Shown here: positions 1-8,850 of the stretch, piece by piece
How the letters are laid out: every line of letters starts with the position of its first letter
Numbering within the stretch: position 1 is the stretch's first letter
NCBI GenBank assembly: GCA_003194495.1
Contig: PQXE01000023.1
Coordinates: 1 to 33,442 of the forward strand
DNA from: Deltaproteobacteria bacterium
GTDB lineage: Bacteria; Desulfobacterota; Dissulfuribacteria; Dissulfuribacterales; UBA3076
Length of the DNA: 33,442 nt
Reading direction: 5' to 3'
Notes under the pieces: model-generated
Database searches by the model: none
Seen by the model: only the letters and a program-made list of their open reading frames with translations
What the model was told of the DNA's origin: nothing
Position numbers and translations under genes: made by a program

Positions 1-183
1 AGTTTTTAATCAGTTACAAAAAGACAAAATCTTCACAAATCTATAACGACCATAACCTTCCTTTTTTCACGAACTTAGCACTGCAAAAATTCCGCAAAAA
101 TCCAATTTCATACCCGCGGAAAATGGGATTGAGAAGAGAATTATCATTTTATATTACTATATACCACGACATCAAAAATTGTT

Positions 184-341
184 GTAAGCGTTCACAGGGC
201 ACCGCATCTGCTTTGTTGTCGGGCACTTGAAGTACAGGGAGTACGTCTGCGTATCCTCCGCCTCGCATCTGCAGCACCCTGTAAACGCTTACAGTTCGGT
301 GAGTTGCAGTAAAACTGCGTTGTAATCCCGTGAACGGTTTA
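184..341. repeat. MITE-like palindromic repeat, family 1 copy A
   Basis: A 158-bp element whose ends are imperfect inverted repeats: GTAAGCGTTCACAGGG on the left, and CCCGTGAACGGTTTA on the right. A near-identical copy lies in the opposite orientation at 29268-29415; the shared core includes the stretch reading GTACAGGGAGTACGTCTGCG. There is no plausible protein. The GTAA ends resemble IS66-family termini, so mobilisation in trans by an IS66-like transposase is possible but unproven. It fills most of the 394-bp region before the DAHP synthase gene; I see nothing else convincing in that region. Confidence 0.8.
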
Positions 342-394
342 AAAAATTGTCTCTCTGCGTTCTCCGCGGTAAACGGTAACAAGAGGTAAAACTA

Positions 395-1498
395 ATGATC
401 ATAATCTTAAAACCTGGTATCGGCCCCGATAGCACTGAAATGTCCCAAATAATGAACTATGTTCGAAAGTTTCCCGATATCAAGCCCAGTATTTCAGATG
501 TGCAGGGCACCATCCGGGTAGTGACGGAAGTTTACCTGATCGGCCCTACTCATGACATGCCCTCTGAGACCCTGGAGCGTATGCCCGGAGTGGAAAAAGT
601 AATAAGGGTCTCAAGTAAATATCGCTTGATAGGCCGACATGGCGGACAGATGGATCAGATCGGCTTTGAGTATAATGGGATTGCATTTAACCAGGACTGC
701 CTTCATATCTTCATCGGACTCTGTGCTGTTGATACCCGTGAACACGTAGAAATAGTCTTCAGAAACCTTCAGAGGCTGAATATTACTACGGCCCGCATGG
801 GTGCCTACAAACCCCGAACCAGCCCTTATGACTTCCAGGGTCATGGGAGATCATGTCTGCCCTGGGTCTTTGAACTTGCAGGGAAATACGGAATAAAGGT
901 GGTGGCAATAGAGGCGCTCAGGGCCATACATATTGAAGAAATCATGGACGCCCTGAAACAGGCCGGATATCCCACAGGAGTGATGCTGCAGACAGGTACA
1001 AGAAATGCTCAGAATTTTGAGCTTCTCAAGGCTGTGGGATCTCAGCATGAGTTCCCTGTATTGTACAAACGGGGCATGGGACTCAGCCTGGAAGAGTCAT
1101 TAAACGCCTGCGAGTATATTGCCAGTGAGGGGAACCGCAACATCATAATATGTTTGCGGGGAATTAAAACCGGAATGGGAGCACCCCATCGTAACCTTGT
1201 GGACTTTATCCATGTTCCGGTTGTGAAAAGACTGACCAGGCTCCCTGTATGTATTGATCCGACCCATTCCGTCGGCTCCAAGGACCGCGCACCTGACGGC
1301 CTGCTCGACATCTTTCACGCTACGGCCCAAGGCGTGATCGCCGGGGCAAATATGATTATGGTGGAATGCCATCCCAAGCCGGAAGTTGCCCTGTGCGACG
1401 GACCACAGGCCCTTACAATGCAGGAAATAGATCACTTCATTGCAGATGTTGAAATTGTACGGCGTGCTTACGAGGAAAGAAGGGCATTGCTGGGATGA
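395..1498 (+). CDS. aroF: 3-deoxy-7-phosphoheptulonate (DAHP) synthase, AroF/type I-beta, divergent
   Basis: Predicted to condense phosphoenolpyruvate and erythrose 4-phosphate to DAHP, the first step of the shikimate pathway, in the cytoplasm. The 367-residue length fits enzymes with an N-terminal ferredoxin-like regulatory domain (about residues 1-90) before the TIM barrel. Visible family motifs are GAYKPRTSPYDFQG (PEP/phosphate binding), QTGTRNAQNFELLK, YKRGM, DPTHSVG, ECHPKPE and LCDGPQAL. The presumed metal ligands Cys (in IGLC), His (DPTHS), Glu (VECHP) and Asp (CDGPQ) are all retained. Odd points: the usual AGPC motif reads IGLC and the usual CERGIRT reads CLRGIKT. The ATG at 395 follows a GAGGT Shine-Dalgarno. 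The 3' end overlaps the convergent kinase gene by 31 bp. It could be a paralogue with altered regulation or substrate. Confidence 0.85.
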   Translation: MIIILKPGIGPDSTEMSQIMNYVRKFPDIKPSISDVQGTIRVVTEVYLIGPTHDMPSETLERMPGVEKVIRVSSKYRLIGRHGGQMDQIGFEYNGIAFNQDCLHIFIGLCAVDTREHVEIVFRNLQRLNITTARMGAYKPRTSPYDFQGHGRSCLPWVFELAGKYGIKVVAIEALRAIHIEEIMDALKQAGYPTGVMLQTGTRNAQNFELLKAVGSQHEFPVLYKRGMGLSLEESLNACEYIASEGNRNIIICLRGIKTGMGAPHRNLVDFIHVPVVKRLTRLPVCIDPTHSVGSKDRAPDGLLDIFHATAQGVIAGANMIMVECHPKPEVALCDGPQALTMQEIDHFIADVEIVRRAYEERRALLG

Positions 1499-4398
1499 GT
1501 TTCCCCAAAAACCCACTTCTCAATACTCCCCAAAACAATCTCCCTTTTAATCGGCTTTGTCATATAATCATCCATACCTGCTTCAAGACACATTTCCCTG
1601 TCACCCTTCATTGCGTAAGCGGTCATGGCAACGATCGGAACATGTTCCGATCGAGCTGAAAGCTGAAAGCTGAAAGCTGAAAGTTCGTCGGAAGAAACTC
1701 CATCTTTTGCTTTGAGCTTTGAGCTTTGAGCTTTGAGCTGTTCTTCAAATTTTCGAATTGCTTTTGTTGTTTCAAATCCATTCATTATCGGCATCTGGAT
1801 ATCCATGAAGATCAGGTCAAAATCATCAGGAGATTCCGTATATTTTTCAAAAACTTCCCTGCCGTTATTGGCCACCTCCACCAAATACCCGGCCTTGGTC
1901 AGTATCATCTCTGCCAGTTTCTGGTTTACAGGGTTGTCTTCCACCAACAGGATACGCACAGAATGCTTCATCTCCTCACGAACCGAATATTGGGTAAGAA
2001 TTTTCTGTCTTTTAACATCATCTTTCTTGTCTTTGTCTTCTCTCTTTCCTGCTATTCTCTCCAACATCTGATACAGCTTCTCTTTCCGAACCGGCTTGTT
2101 TAGAAACCCATCAAATCCTGCGTCTTCACTTCTCTTGGTTTCCCGCTCCATTAATGAAGATAAGGCAAGCAGGGGAAGACTTTGGATTGATGATTGATGA
2201 TTGATGATTGTTGATTTGAAATTGTGAATCTGTTTTGCTACTTCGTATCCGCTCATGCCTGGCATCTTGATATCAATTACGCACAGATCAAACGGATCTT
2301 CAGCCTCCAGAGCCTTTTGCAAAGCTGGTACGACATCTTCACTATTTCTAAGGGCCACTACACGCATGCCGACTGACCCCAAAACGTGTGTTAATATATC
2401 CAGGTTGGCCTGGTTATCATCGACAGTAAGAACCTTCTTACCGGAAAGGGACGCGGGGATGAATCTTATGAATTCTTTATCTTCACCTTTCCTGAACCAT
2501 GCGGTAAAATGAAAAATACTTCCGTGGGACTGGGATTGTTGATTGTTGATTGTTGATTGTTGATTGGCAGGCGGAAGTTGATGATTGTCTTCGGCCTTGA
2601 ATTTGTCTTTGGGTTTGTCTTTCAATCGACAATCATCAATCGACAATCGACAATCGGAAGGGCTTTCCGCCCACACATCTCCACCCATCAGTTCTGACAT
2701 CTGTTTACATATCGATAGACCCAGACCTGTGCCTCCGTACATTCTCGCAATGGAACCATCAGCCTGATGAAAAGGCATGAAAATAGCGGACAATTTATCT
2801 CTCGGGATTCCAATGCCTGTATCCCTCACTGTTGCATGGAGTTTTATCTGTTCATCTTTTTCCTCTTCAACATCAAGGGAGAGTTCAATCTCACCGGACT
2901 CTGTAAATTTTTGGGCATTGCTCATTAGATTAGTTAGGACCTGACGAAACCTTCCGGGATCTCCTTTTACCAATAAAGGAAGATTATCCCCAATACGGCA
3001 CAGGATCTCTACCGGTTTTATTCCAACCCTGGGGCGGGTCAGTTCACAGACTTCATAAGCAAGAAGTTCCGGATCAAAATCAATCTCCTCAAAACTCAAC
3101 TCTCCTGCCTCGATTTTGGAAAAATCAAGAATATCATTGATCAAGGAAATTAATGCCTCACCGCTCTTCTTAATCGTCTGTGCATATTCGACCTGGTTTT
3201 CATCCAGATCGGTATCAAGCAGCATGTCGGTAAAACCATGGACTGCGTTCATTGGAGTACGAATTTCGTGACTCATGTTGGCCAGGAATTCGCTCTTGGC
3301 CTTGTTTGCCGTCTTGGCTTGCTTTGCCATCTCGTTGGCCCTGGCAATCGCCTGTTCGAGCTTTTTATTTACTCCCGCCAGTTCCAGGTTCACAGTTTCA
3401 GAATTTTTTTGGGCCTTCATCAGATCATCTTCGACCCGCTTGCGCTCGATGATCTCATTTTGAAGTCTATCGTTGGCGGTAGTTAGTTCTATGGTGCGAT
3501 CCTGAAGACTTTGTACATGCTCTCCGAGTTTTGAATGCAGCTTGGCATTTTCCAGGGCAAATCCGATCCCGCCAATCATTATGGACACAATCTGTTCATC
3601 GTCTACATCAAATACTTCCTCTGTCTCTTTATTGGAGAGATTCAGGACCGCCATCAGATTTTCTCTTACGAAAATCGGCATACTCAAAAATGATTGTGAT
3701 CCGTATTTAAGATAGTTCGGCTTACAAGTCCTTGGATCTGTCTCAATATCCTGAATAAGGAGGGGCTTCCTGTCAGATACGACGTGTCGTGCCAAGGATT
3801 CATTGATGTTTATGTAACAACCCTTTTTCAGTCCCGCTTCCAGTCCCTTTGATGCTACTATGCAAAACCGCCGTTTTTCGGATTCAACCATAAACACAGA
3901 TCCCCTCCGCGCCTTGGTCACTGCCATTGTCTTTTCCAACAGTGTATTCAGCAACTCATCAATATTTAAACTCTTGCTTGCAATTTCAGTAAGTTCCTTA
4001 ATAGCAAATAATTCGAAAATCCTGAGCCTTAAGTTGTCGGTTGTTTTTTGAAAATTTTCCATGATGCTGTTAAACGAAATTGCTATATCATGCAGTTCTG
4101 TTGCATCTTTTTGTAAATCCATCAAGCAACTTTCACCTGTCTCAGCCTTTTTGATTGAAGTCGCCATCATGATAAATCTGTCAAAAATCTGACGGATGAG
4201 AATCAAACCGGAAAGAATGAGAACAAGACTGAAAACCACAATAATTATCTGAGATAATTCGAATGATATATTGCCTTTATAGAAAATATAAAAAATAATA
4301 ATAAAAGGCAGGACAAAAAACAAAAATTCAGCAATTAAAAGATTGTATCGTAATCCTTTTTTCCTGATGCTTAATTTTTCAGTATCAGATAATGTCAT
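1468..4398 (-). CDS. Hybrid sensor histidine kinase (2 TM, GAF, HisKA, HATPase, two receivers) with repeat-derived inserts
   Basis: A membrane-bound signalling protein of 976 residues. Two hydrophobic segments (about 19-40 and 50-69) are followed by a HAMP-like linker, a GAF domain (about 130-290), a coiled coil, a HisKA domain with phospho-acceptor His377 in NMSHEIRTPMNAV, a HATPase domain (GTGLGLSICKQM), receiver 1 (Asp709 in VIDIKMPGMSG, lysine in LNKP) and receiver 2 (Asp866 in FMDIQMPIMNG, lysine in MTKP). No DNA-binding output domain follows, so phosphate probably passes to an unlinked regulator. Three stretches encoded by period-7 DNA arrays interrupt the catalytic region: about residues 580-623 in the last beta-hairpin of the HATPase, 725-739 in receiver 1 and 885-915 in receiver 2. 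In both receivers the insert falls just before beta-4 (LPLLALSS and VPIVAMTAY). Signal unknown. Confidence 0.9.
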   Translation of the reverse strand: MTLSDTEKLSIRKKGLRYNLLIAEFLFFVLPFIIIFYIFYKGNISFELSQIIIVVFSLVLILSGLILIRQIFDRFIMMATSIKKAETGESCLMDLQKDATELHDIAISFNSIMENFQKTTDNLRLRIFELFAIKELTEIASKSLNIDELLNTLLEKTMAVTKARRGSVFMVESEKRRFCIVASKGLEAGLKKGCYININESLARHVVSDRKPLLIQDIETDPRTCKPNYLKYGSQSFLSMPIFVRENLMAVLNLSNKETEEVFDVDDEQIVSIMIGGIGFALENAKLHSKLGEHVQSLQDRTIELTTANDRLQNEIIERKRVEDDLMKAQKNSETVNLELAGVNKKLEQAIARANEMAKQAKTANKAKSEFLANMSHEIRTPMNAVHGFTDMLLDTDLDENQVEYAQTIKKSGEALISLINDILDFSKIEAGELSFEEIDFDPELLAYEVCELTRPRVGIKPVEILCRIGDNLPLLVKGDPGRFRQVLTNLMSNAQKFTESGEIELSLDVEEEKDEQIKLHATVRDTGIGIPRDKLSAIFMPFHQADGSIARMYGGTGLGLSICKQMSELMGGDVWAESPSDCRLSIDDCRLKDKPKDKFKAEDNHQLPPANQQSTINNQQSQSHGSIFHFTAWFRKGEDKEFIRFIPASLSGKKVLTVDDNQANLDILTHVLGSVGMRVVALRNSEDVVPALQKALEAEDPFDLCVIDIKMPGMSGYEVAKQIHNFKSTIINHQSSIQSLPLLALSSLMERETKRSEDAGFDGFLNKPVRKEKLYQMLERIAGKREDKDKKDDVKRQKILTQYSVREEMKHSVRILLVEDNPVNQKLAEMILTKAGYLVEVANNGREVFEKYTESPDDFDLIFMDIQMPIMNGFETTKAIRKFEEQLKAQSSKLKAKDGVSSDELSAFSFQLSARSEHVPIVAMTAYAMKGDREMCLEAGMDDYMTKPIKREIVLGSIEKWVFGETHPSNALLSS
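1654..1746. repeat. Heptad array (inverted pair) inside receiver 2 of the kinase
   Basis: Four units of AGCTGAA(A) on the left and four of GCTTTGA on the right, separated by about 35 bp, form an imperfect inverted pair. In the coding strand they read as a Leu/Lys/Ser/Gln-rich insert (EEQLKAQSSKLKAK ... FSFQLSARSEH) between alpha-3 and beta-4 of the receiver. Confidence 0.85.
2183..2227. repeat. Heptad array inside receiver 1 of the kinase
   Basis: Tandem units of GATTGAT/GATGATT/GTTGATT with period 7. They encode FKSTIINHQSSIQ immediately before beta-4 of receiver 1, the same structural loop that carries the insert in receiver 2. Confidence 0.8.
2533..2657. repeat. Heptad array (inverted pair) inside the HATPase domain of the kinase
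   Basis: Left arm: five GATTGTT units (2533-2567). Right arm: CAATCGA/CAATCAT units (2622-2657), roughly the reverse complement. The encoded insert contains NNQQSQ and CRLSIDDCRL. It replaces the short turn normally reading like ESEPGKGSTFHF near the end of HATPase domains, with HGSIFHFTAWF resuming after it. Confidence 0.85.
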
Positions 4399-4662
4399 TT
4401 TGTCTCCTGTCGAGAATTAACCCGAATATCGCACTACTTACCCTATATATTATTATTCTTCGGCAAATCATGGCATTTACTTTAAAAATCTGCGTTGAAG
4501 GGACAGGGGGCATCTGAATATATCTGTTGCCATGTCATGTTTACTAATTTCTGCAGAGTATTTGAATAATAACGGCATCCTTAGAATGAAGGATATCAAA
4601 TTTCCCCATTTTTTTTATGACAATATGTACAAACTAAAGCCATTTCAGTTTAGACTCGTCTC
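4399..4662. other. Divergent intergenic region
   Basis: This AT-rich spacer lies between the kinase (leftward) and the radical SAM gene (rightward). It must hold the promoters for both, but I could not pick out a convincing -35/-10 pair, and no RNA gene or repeat was recognised. Confidence 0.5.
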
Positions 4663-5964
4663 ATGAGACATCCAAGTGAAATGCCATCTCTGGTCTATGC
4701 GGACTCTGAAGGCCGGATCTATGACTTGCCTGAACTTAAGATGGCAGGAAGAAGCGGCCGTGTCTTGCATCCGGTGGACCTTAGAGATCTTATTCCATTG
4801 CCTGAGGGAAGTGAGCTTTTTGTGATGCCTGACCGCCTGCCTGTGGGCTGGGACCAGGATCGGGACGATATGATCGTGCTGGATGAGGATCCCGGCAATG
4901 CTAAGGGAAAAGTCAGGGCAGTTGCTGCCTTTATGGCCCCTGCCTATACCCAGACCGCTCTTGCCGCCTTCTACAGGTCAAATTCCGATATCCCTCCCTT
5001 GCCCCTCTTTACTTACACTGCGATTGGCTGGTGGAAGGGGCATTTTTGGGCGGCAGGCTTCAGGAGTGATACTGATACACGTCAGGATTTTTGCAACTTC
5101 CGTCCTGAAGAAGTCCGCAAAAAGACCATTGCTATGCTAAAAAAGAATAAGGAAAACAGGCTAATACAACATCTTGGAAGATGCAGCCTCACCTATGGGT
5201 GTCCGGCTGCAAAAAATCTATTCCTGGGAAGGTGGGAGGCCCCTCTTCCCACTTCACCCATCTGTAATGCAGCCTGTCTGGGATGTATATCATTGCAATC
5301 AGAGGGCGTGCCTCCTGCCTGCCAGGATAGGATTACCTTTGTACCCACAGTAGAAGAAGTTGCAGGGGTTGCAGTCCCCCATTTAAAAAAGGCCCAGAGA
5401 CCTGTGGTGAGCTTTGGACAGGGATGCGAGGGAGAACCTCTGCTTCAGGCAAAGTTGCTGGAGCGGTCGGTGATCAAGATACGAGAGGAGACCGATAAAG
5501 GGACTATTAATCTCAACACCAATGCCGGCCTTCCTGAAAAAGTGCAAAAACTGATTTCTGCAGGGCTTGACAGCATAAGGATCAGCATGAACAGTACACG
5601 CAGAAAATATTATCATGCCTACTTCCGGCCCAAGGGGTATGATCAAAATGATGTGCTGGCTTCATGGAGAATTATGAAAGAGGCCGGCCGTTTTGTCTCC
5701 ATCAACCTGTTTGTCCTGCCGGGTCTTACGGATGAGATGGCAGAGATAGACCGGCTCTCGGACCTGATAGAGGAACTGGGCCTTGATCTTATCCAACTCA
5801 GAAATCACGGTATTGATCCTGACTGGTATTTGGATGGCATAGGCTACGAATACACAGGTCACCGGACAGGGATATTGGGTATGGTAACAATACTTAAAAA
5901 GCGATTTCCCAAGCTCCGGTTCGGCTATTTCAATCCCTCAACAATCAACAATCCAAAGGACTAA
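4663..5964 (+). CDS. Radical SAM protein of unknown substrate
   Basis: The 433-residue protein carries the radical SAM iron-sulfur motif C201-x3-C205-x2-C208 (CNAACLGC), followed by a glycine-rich GQGCEGEP stretch that matches the SAM-binding 'GGE'-type region, and later TINLNTNAGLP and SIRISMNS strands of the partial TIM barrel. It is unusual in having about 200 residues before the cluster, containing a cysteine pair in RCSLTYGCPAAK. No SPASM or auxiliary-cluster domain is obvious at the C-terminus. The start is uncertain: the ATG at 4663 has a weak ribosome site and an in-frame ATG follows at 4681. The gene ends 3 nt before ileS and its AAGGA tail probably serves as the ileS Shine-Dalgarno. 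The last residues (STINNPKD) come from a short CAATCAA-type heptad remnant. Reaction unknown. Confidence 0.75.
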   Translation: MRHPSEMPSLVYADSEGRIYDLPELKMAGRSGRVLHPVDLRDLIPLPEGSELFVMPDRLPVGWDQDRDDMIVLDEDPGNAKGKVRAVAAFMAPAYTQTALAAFYRSNSDIPPLPLFTYTAIGWWKGHFWAAGFRSDTDTRQDFCNFRPEEVRKKTIAMLKKNKENRLIQHLGRCSLTYGCPAAKNLFLGRWEAPLPTSPICNAACLGCISLQSEGVPPACQDRITFVPTVEEVAGVAVPHLKKAQRPVVSFGQGCEGEPLLQAKLLERSVIKIREETDKGTINLNTNAGLPEKVQKLISAGLDSIRISMNSTRRKYYHAYFRPKGYDQNDVLASWRIMKEAGRFVSINLFVLPGLTDEMAEIDRLSDLIEELGLDLIQLRNHGIDPDWYLDGIGYEYTGHRTGILGMVTILKKRFPKLRFGYFNPSTINNPKD

Positions 5965-5967
5965 ATA

Positions 5968-8805
5968 ATGGAATACAAAAAGACACTAAGCCTTCCCAAG
6001 ACACGCTTTCCAATGAAGGCAAATCTCGCTCAGCGGGAGCCTGAAATGCTCAAGCGCTGGAAGGCCTTGGACCTTTATGGGCGCCTGAGAGAACAAGGAC
6101 AGGGACGGCCCCCTTTCATACTTCATGACGGTCCTCCTTATGCAAATGGCCACATACACCTGGGGCATGCGATCAACAAGGTCCTGAAGGACATAATCGT
6201 TAAATCTCACCATATGATGGGGTTTGATACGCCGTATGTACCTGGGTGGGACTGCCACGGACTGCCCATTGAGCACAATGTTGAGAGAGACCTGGGGTCC
6301 AAGAGATCCAGGATGAGCAAGTTGGCCGTGCGTAAAGCATGCCGGCGTTATGCGGAAAAATTCGTACGCATACAAAAAGAAGAATTCTCAAGGCTGGGAA
6401 TATTGGGAGACTGGGATAACCCTTATCTCACAATGACCTACGACTACGAAGCCTCCATCTGTAAGGAGTTTTGCCGCATATTTATGGATGGTCATATTAT
6501 AAAGAACAAAAAACCGGTCTATTGGTGTCCTGGTTGTGTGACTGCGCTGGCAGAGGCTGAGGTAGAGTATGCCCCACACAAGTCTCCTTCCATTACAGTA
6601 AGATTTGCAGCCGGAGATATCCTCAAGCAGTGGCTTGAGGATTGTTTTGGAATGTTGGCCGGTCCTGCCTTTGCGCTTATCTGGACCACAACTCCCTGGA
6701 CTGTGCCTGCCAACCTGGCGGTGGCGCTGCACCCTGACTTTGACTACATAGCTGTTGAGGTCCGGGTTGGCGGGGAAAAAGAAGTCTGGATACTGGCAGA
6801 GGGAAGGTTGCTTTCCACCTTGATTGACGCTGGTCTTGAGCAGAAAGATGCCAGAGTCCTCGGTACATTCAGGGGCGGAGATATTGAAGGAATGCATGTA
6901 AAGCACCCATTCCTTGAAAGGGATAGTCTCATCATTATCGCTCCTTATGTTACACTTGATACAGGCACAGGCTGTGTTCACACTGCTCCGGGCCATGGAG
7001 CGGATGACTATGAAAGCGGCATCAGATATGGGCTTGATATCTATTCCCCTGTGGACGACTACGGCAGGTTTACCTCAGAGGTAAAGGAATTCCAGGGGGA
7101 AAACATCTTTAATGCAAATGACCAGATTGTTGAAATGTTGCGAGATAAGGGCAGCCTTGTGGCTCATGAGACCGTTGAGCACAGCTATCCCCACTGCTGG
7201 CGTTGCAAAAAGCCGGTAATTTTTCGAGCAACCGCGCAGTGGTTCATTTCCATGGAGGCAGGGGCGCTGCGTGAAGAGGCCCTGTGTGCCATTGAGACAG
7301 TCAGATGGATCCCGGACTGGGGGAAAGAGCGTATTTACGGAATGATAGAGACAAGGCCCGACTGGTGCATTTCCAGACAGAGGGTCTGGGGTATTCCTCT
7401 TACTGTCCTTATCTGTGAGAATTGCGAAGAACCTGTGATGGATCAGGCAATAGCGGATCGATTGGTAGAAATCTTTGGAAAGGAAGGCTCTGATACATGG
7501 TTTACAAAAGAGGCAGAGGAACTCCTTCCTCCTGGAACTGCTTGTCCAAAGTGCGGTGGCACAAGAGTTCGCAAAGAAATCGATATACTGGATGTCTGGT
7601 TTGATTCAGGGGTGAGCCATGCAGCGGTCCTGGAGACCCGGGAAGGGCTTTCCTCTCCGGCCGCTCTTTATCTGGAAGGAAGTGATCAGCACAGGGGATG
7701 GTTCCAGAGTTCACTTCTTACCAGCGTTGCGACCAGACACAAGGCACCATACGAGGCAGTGCTTACCCATGGTTTTGTCGTGGACGGGAAGGGGAAAAAG
7801 ATGTCCAAGTCAGTGGGCAATGTCATCCCACCGGCTGATGTCATCAAAAAATATGGAGCAGAGGTGCTGAGGCTCTGGGTCTCAGCAGAGGACTACCAGG
7901 ATGATATAAAGATCTCAAACGAGATACTCCAGCGCCTGACTGAGGCATACAGGAAGATCCGCAATACTATCCGTTACCTTCTCAGCAACCTGTCTGACTT
8001 TGACCCGGATAAGCACTCTTTGGATTTTGACCGGCTGGAGGCCCTTGATCGCTGGGCCCTGGTGAGGCTTGGAGAAATAACTACAAGCGTCAAATATGCC
8101 TATAAGGAGTTTAAGTTCCACGGTGTGTTCCGCCAGATACAACAGTTCTGCATAGTTGACCTGAGCGCACTCTATCTGGATATATTAAAAGACAGACTCT
8201 ACTGTGAGCATCCGGAGGGCCGTATTCGCCGTTCCGCCCAGACGGCCATTTATCGTATTGTCCATGATATATTGCTTCTTATGGCCCCGATACTTTCATT
8301 TACTGCTGAGGAGGCATGGAGCCGCCTGCCAAGCGCTGGGACTGAGAGTATTTTTCTGGCCGAGTTGCCCGATCCCCCGTCCATTTCCATTGATAAATCG
8401 TTCAATGCTGAATGGGAACTCCTATGGAAAATCCGGGGAGAAGTTACAAAGGCATTGGAACTTGCCAGAAAAGAAAAACGGATAGGCCTTGCCCTGGATG
8501 CCAAGGTCCTGATAATGCATCCTGAAGATATGAAAGACTTCATGGAAGAACACAGGGAACTGCTAAGGACTATTACCATTGTTTCCCAGCTTGACTTGAG
8601 TGGAGAATTTGACTCAGGGGACAGTACTGTATGGCAGAGCGATGAGATAGAAGGACTTGCCGTCAAGGTTATCCAAGCAGCAGGTGAAAAATGCGCCAGG
8701 TGTTGGACCTGGAGTGAAGATGTGGGCAAAGACCCTTCATGGCCTGATGTGTGTGGCCGATGTGCAAAAGTATTAACTGAATTTGGTGATTTAGTAATTG
8801 AATAG
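5968..8805 (+). CDS. ileS: Isoleucyl-tRNA synthetase
   Basis: Charges tRNA-Ile with isoleucine in the cytoplasm. At 945 residues it is of normal bacterial length. Class I signatures are present: the HIGH-type motif in GPPYANGHIHLGHA near residue 55-67, and KMSKS at residues 611-615. The editing (CP1) region includes TTTPWTVPANLA, and GSDQHRGWFQSS follows. The C-terminal zinc-binding segment reads EKCARCW ... VCGRCAKVL. The ATG at 5968 follows AAGGA, which lies in the end of the upstream gene, so the two are probably co-transcribed and coupled. The last residues (FGDLVIE) are encoded by a GGTGATT/AGTAATT heptad stretch that continues into the next gene. lspA, a frequent ileS neighbour, is absent here. 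Confidence 0.97.
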   Translation: MEYKKTLSLPKTRFPMKANLAQREPEMLKRWKALDLYGRLREQGQGRPPFILHDGPPYANGHIHLGHAINKVLKDIIVKSHHMMGFDTPYVPGWDCHGLPIEHNVERDLGSKRSRMSKLAVRKACRRYAEKFVRIQKEEFSRLGILGDWDNPYLTMTYDYEASICKEFCRIFMDGHIIKNKKPVYWCPGCVTALAEAEVEYAPHKSPSITVRFAAGDILKQWLEDCFGMLAGPAFALIWTTTPWTVPANLAVALHPDFDYIAVEVRVGGEKEVWILAEGRLLSTLIDAGLEQKDARVLGTFRGGDIEGMHVKHPFLERDSLIIIAPYVTLDTGTGCVHTAPGHGADDYESGIRYGLDIYSPVDDYGRFTSEVKEFQGENIFNANDQIVEMLRDKGSLVAHETVEHSYPHCWRCKKPVIFRATAQWFISMEAGALREEALCAIETVRWIPDWGKERIYGMIETRPDWCISRQRVWGIPLTVLICENCEEPVMDQAIADRLVEIFGKEGSDTWFTKEAEELLPPGTACPKCGGTRVRKEIDILDVWFDSGVSHAAVLETREGLSSPAALYLEGSDQHRGWFQSSLLTSVATRHKAPYEAVLTHGFVVDGKGKKMSKSVGNVIPPADVIKKYGAEVLRLWVSAEDYQDDIKISNEILQRLTEAYRKIRNTIRYLLSNLSDFDPDKHSLDFDRLEALDRWALVRLGEITTSVKYAYKEFKFHGVFRQIQQFCIVDLSALYLDILKDRLYCEHPEGRIRRSAQTAIYRIVHDILLLMAPILSFTAEEAWSRLPSAGTESIFLAELPDPPSISIDKSFNAEWELLWKIRGEVTKALELARKEKRIGLALDAKVLIMHPEDMKDFMEEHRELLRTITIVSQLDLSGEFDSGDSTVWQSDEIEGLAVKVIQAAGEKCARCWTWSEDVGKDPSWPDVCGRCAKVLTEFGDLVIE

Positions 8806-8850
8806 TCTGTGTGGGTCTGTGGCAAAAAGGTGATTTGGTGATTGATTGGT
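8780..8850. repeat. Short heptad stretches at the ileS / phosphatidyltransferase junction
   Basis: Units such as TTGGTGA TTTAGTA ATTGAAT (8784-8804) and AGGTGAT TTGGTGA TTGATTGG (8828-8850) recur on both sides of the ileS stop codon. They encode the tail of IleS and the likely start region of the next gene, and resemble the AATCACC array at 10389-10430 in reverse complement. Confidence 0.6.

Noticed and set aside
149..382. A 77-codon frame on the minus strand upstream of aroF
   Set aside because: It lies almost entirely within the family 1 palindromic repeat and has no ribosome site or recognisable protein features.
1042..1516. Minus-strand frames opposite the DAHP synthase
   Set aside because: Antisense shadows of a conserved enzyme without features of their own.
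6388..6996. A 202-codon minus-strand frame opposite ileS
   Set aside because: Antisense to conserved IleS editing-domain sequence; composition shows no protein family features.
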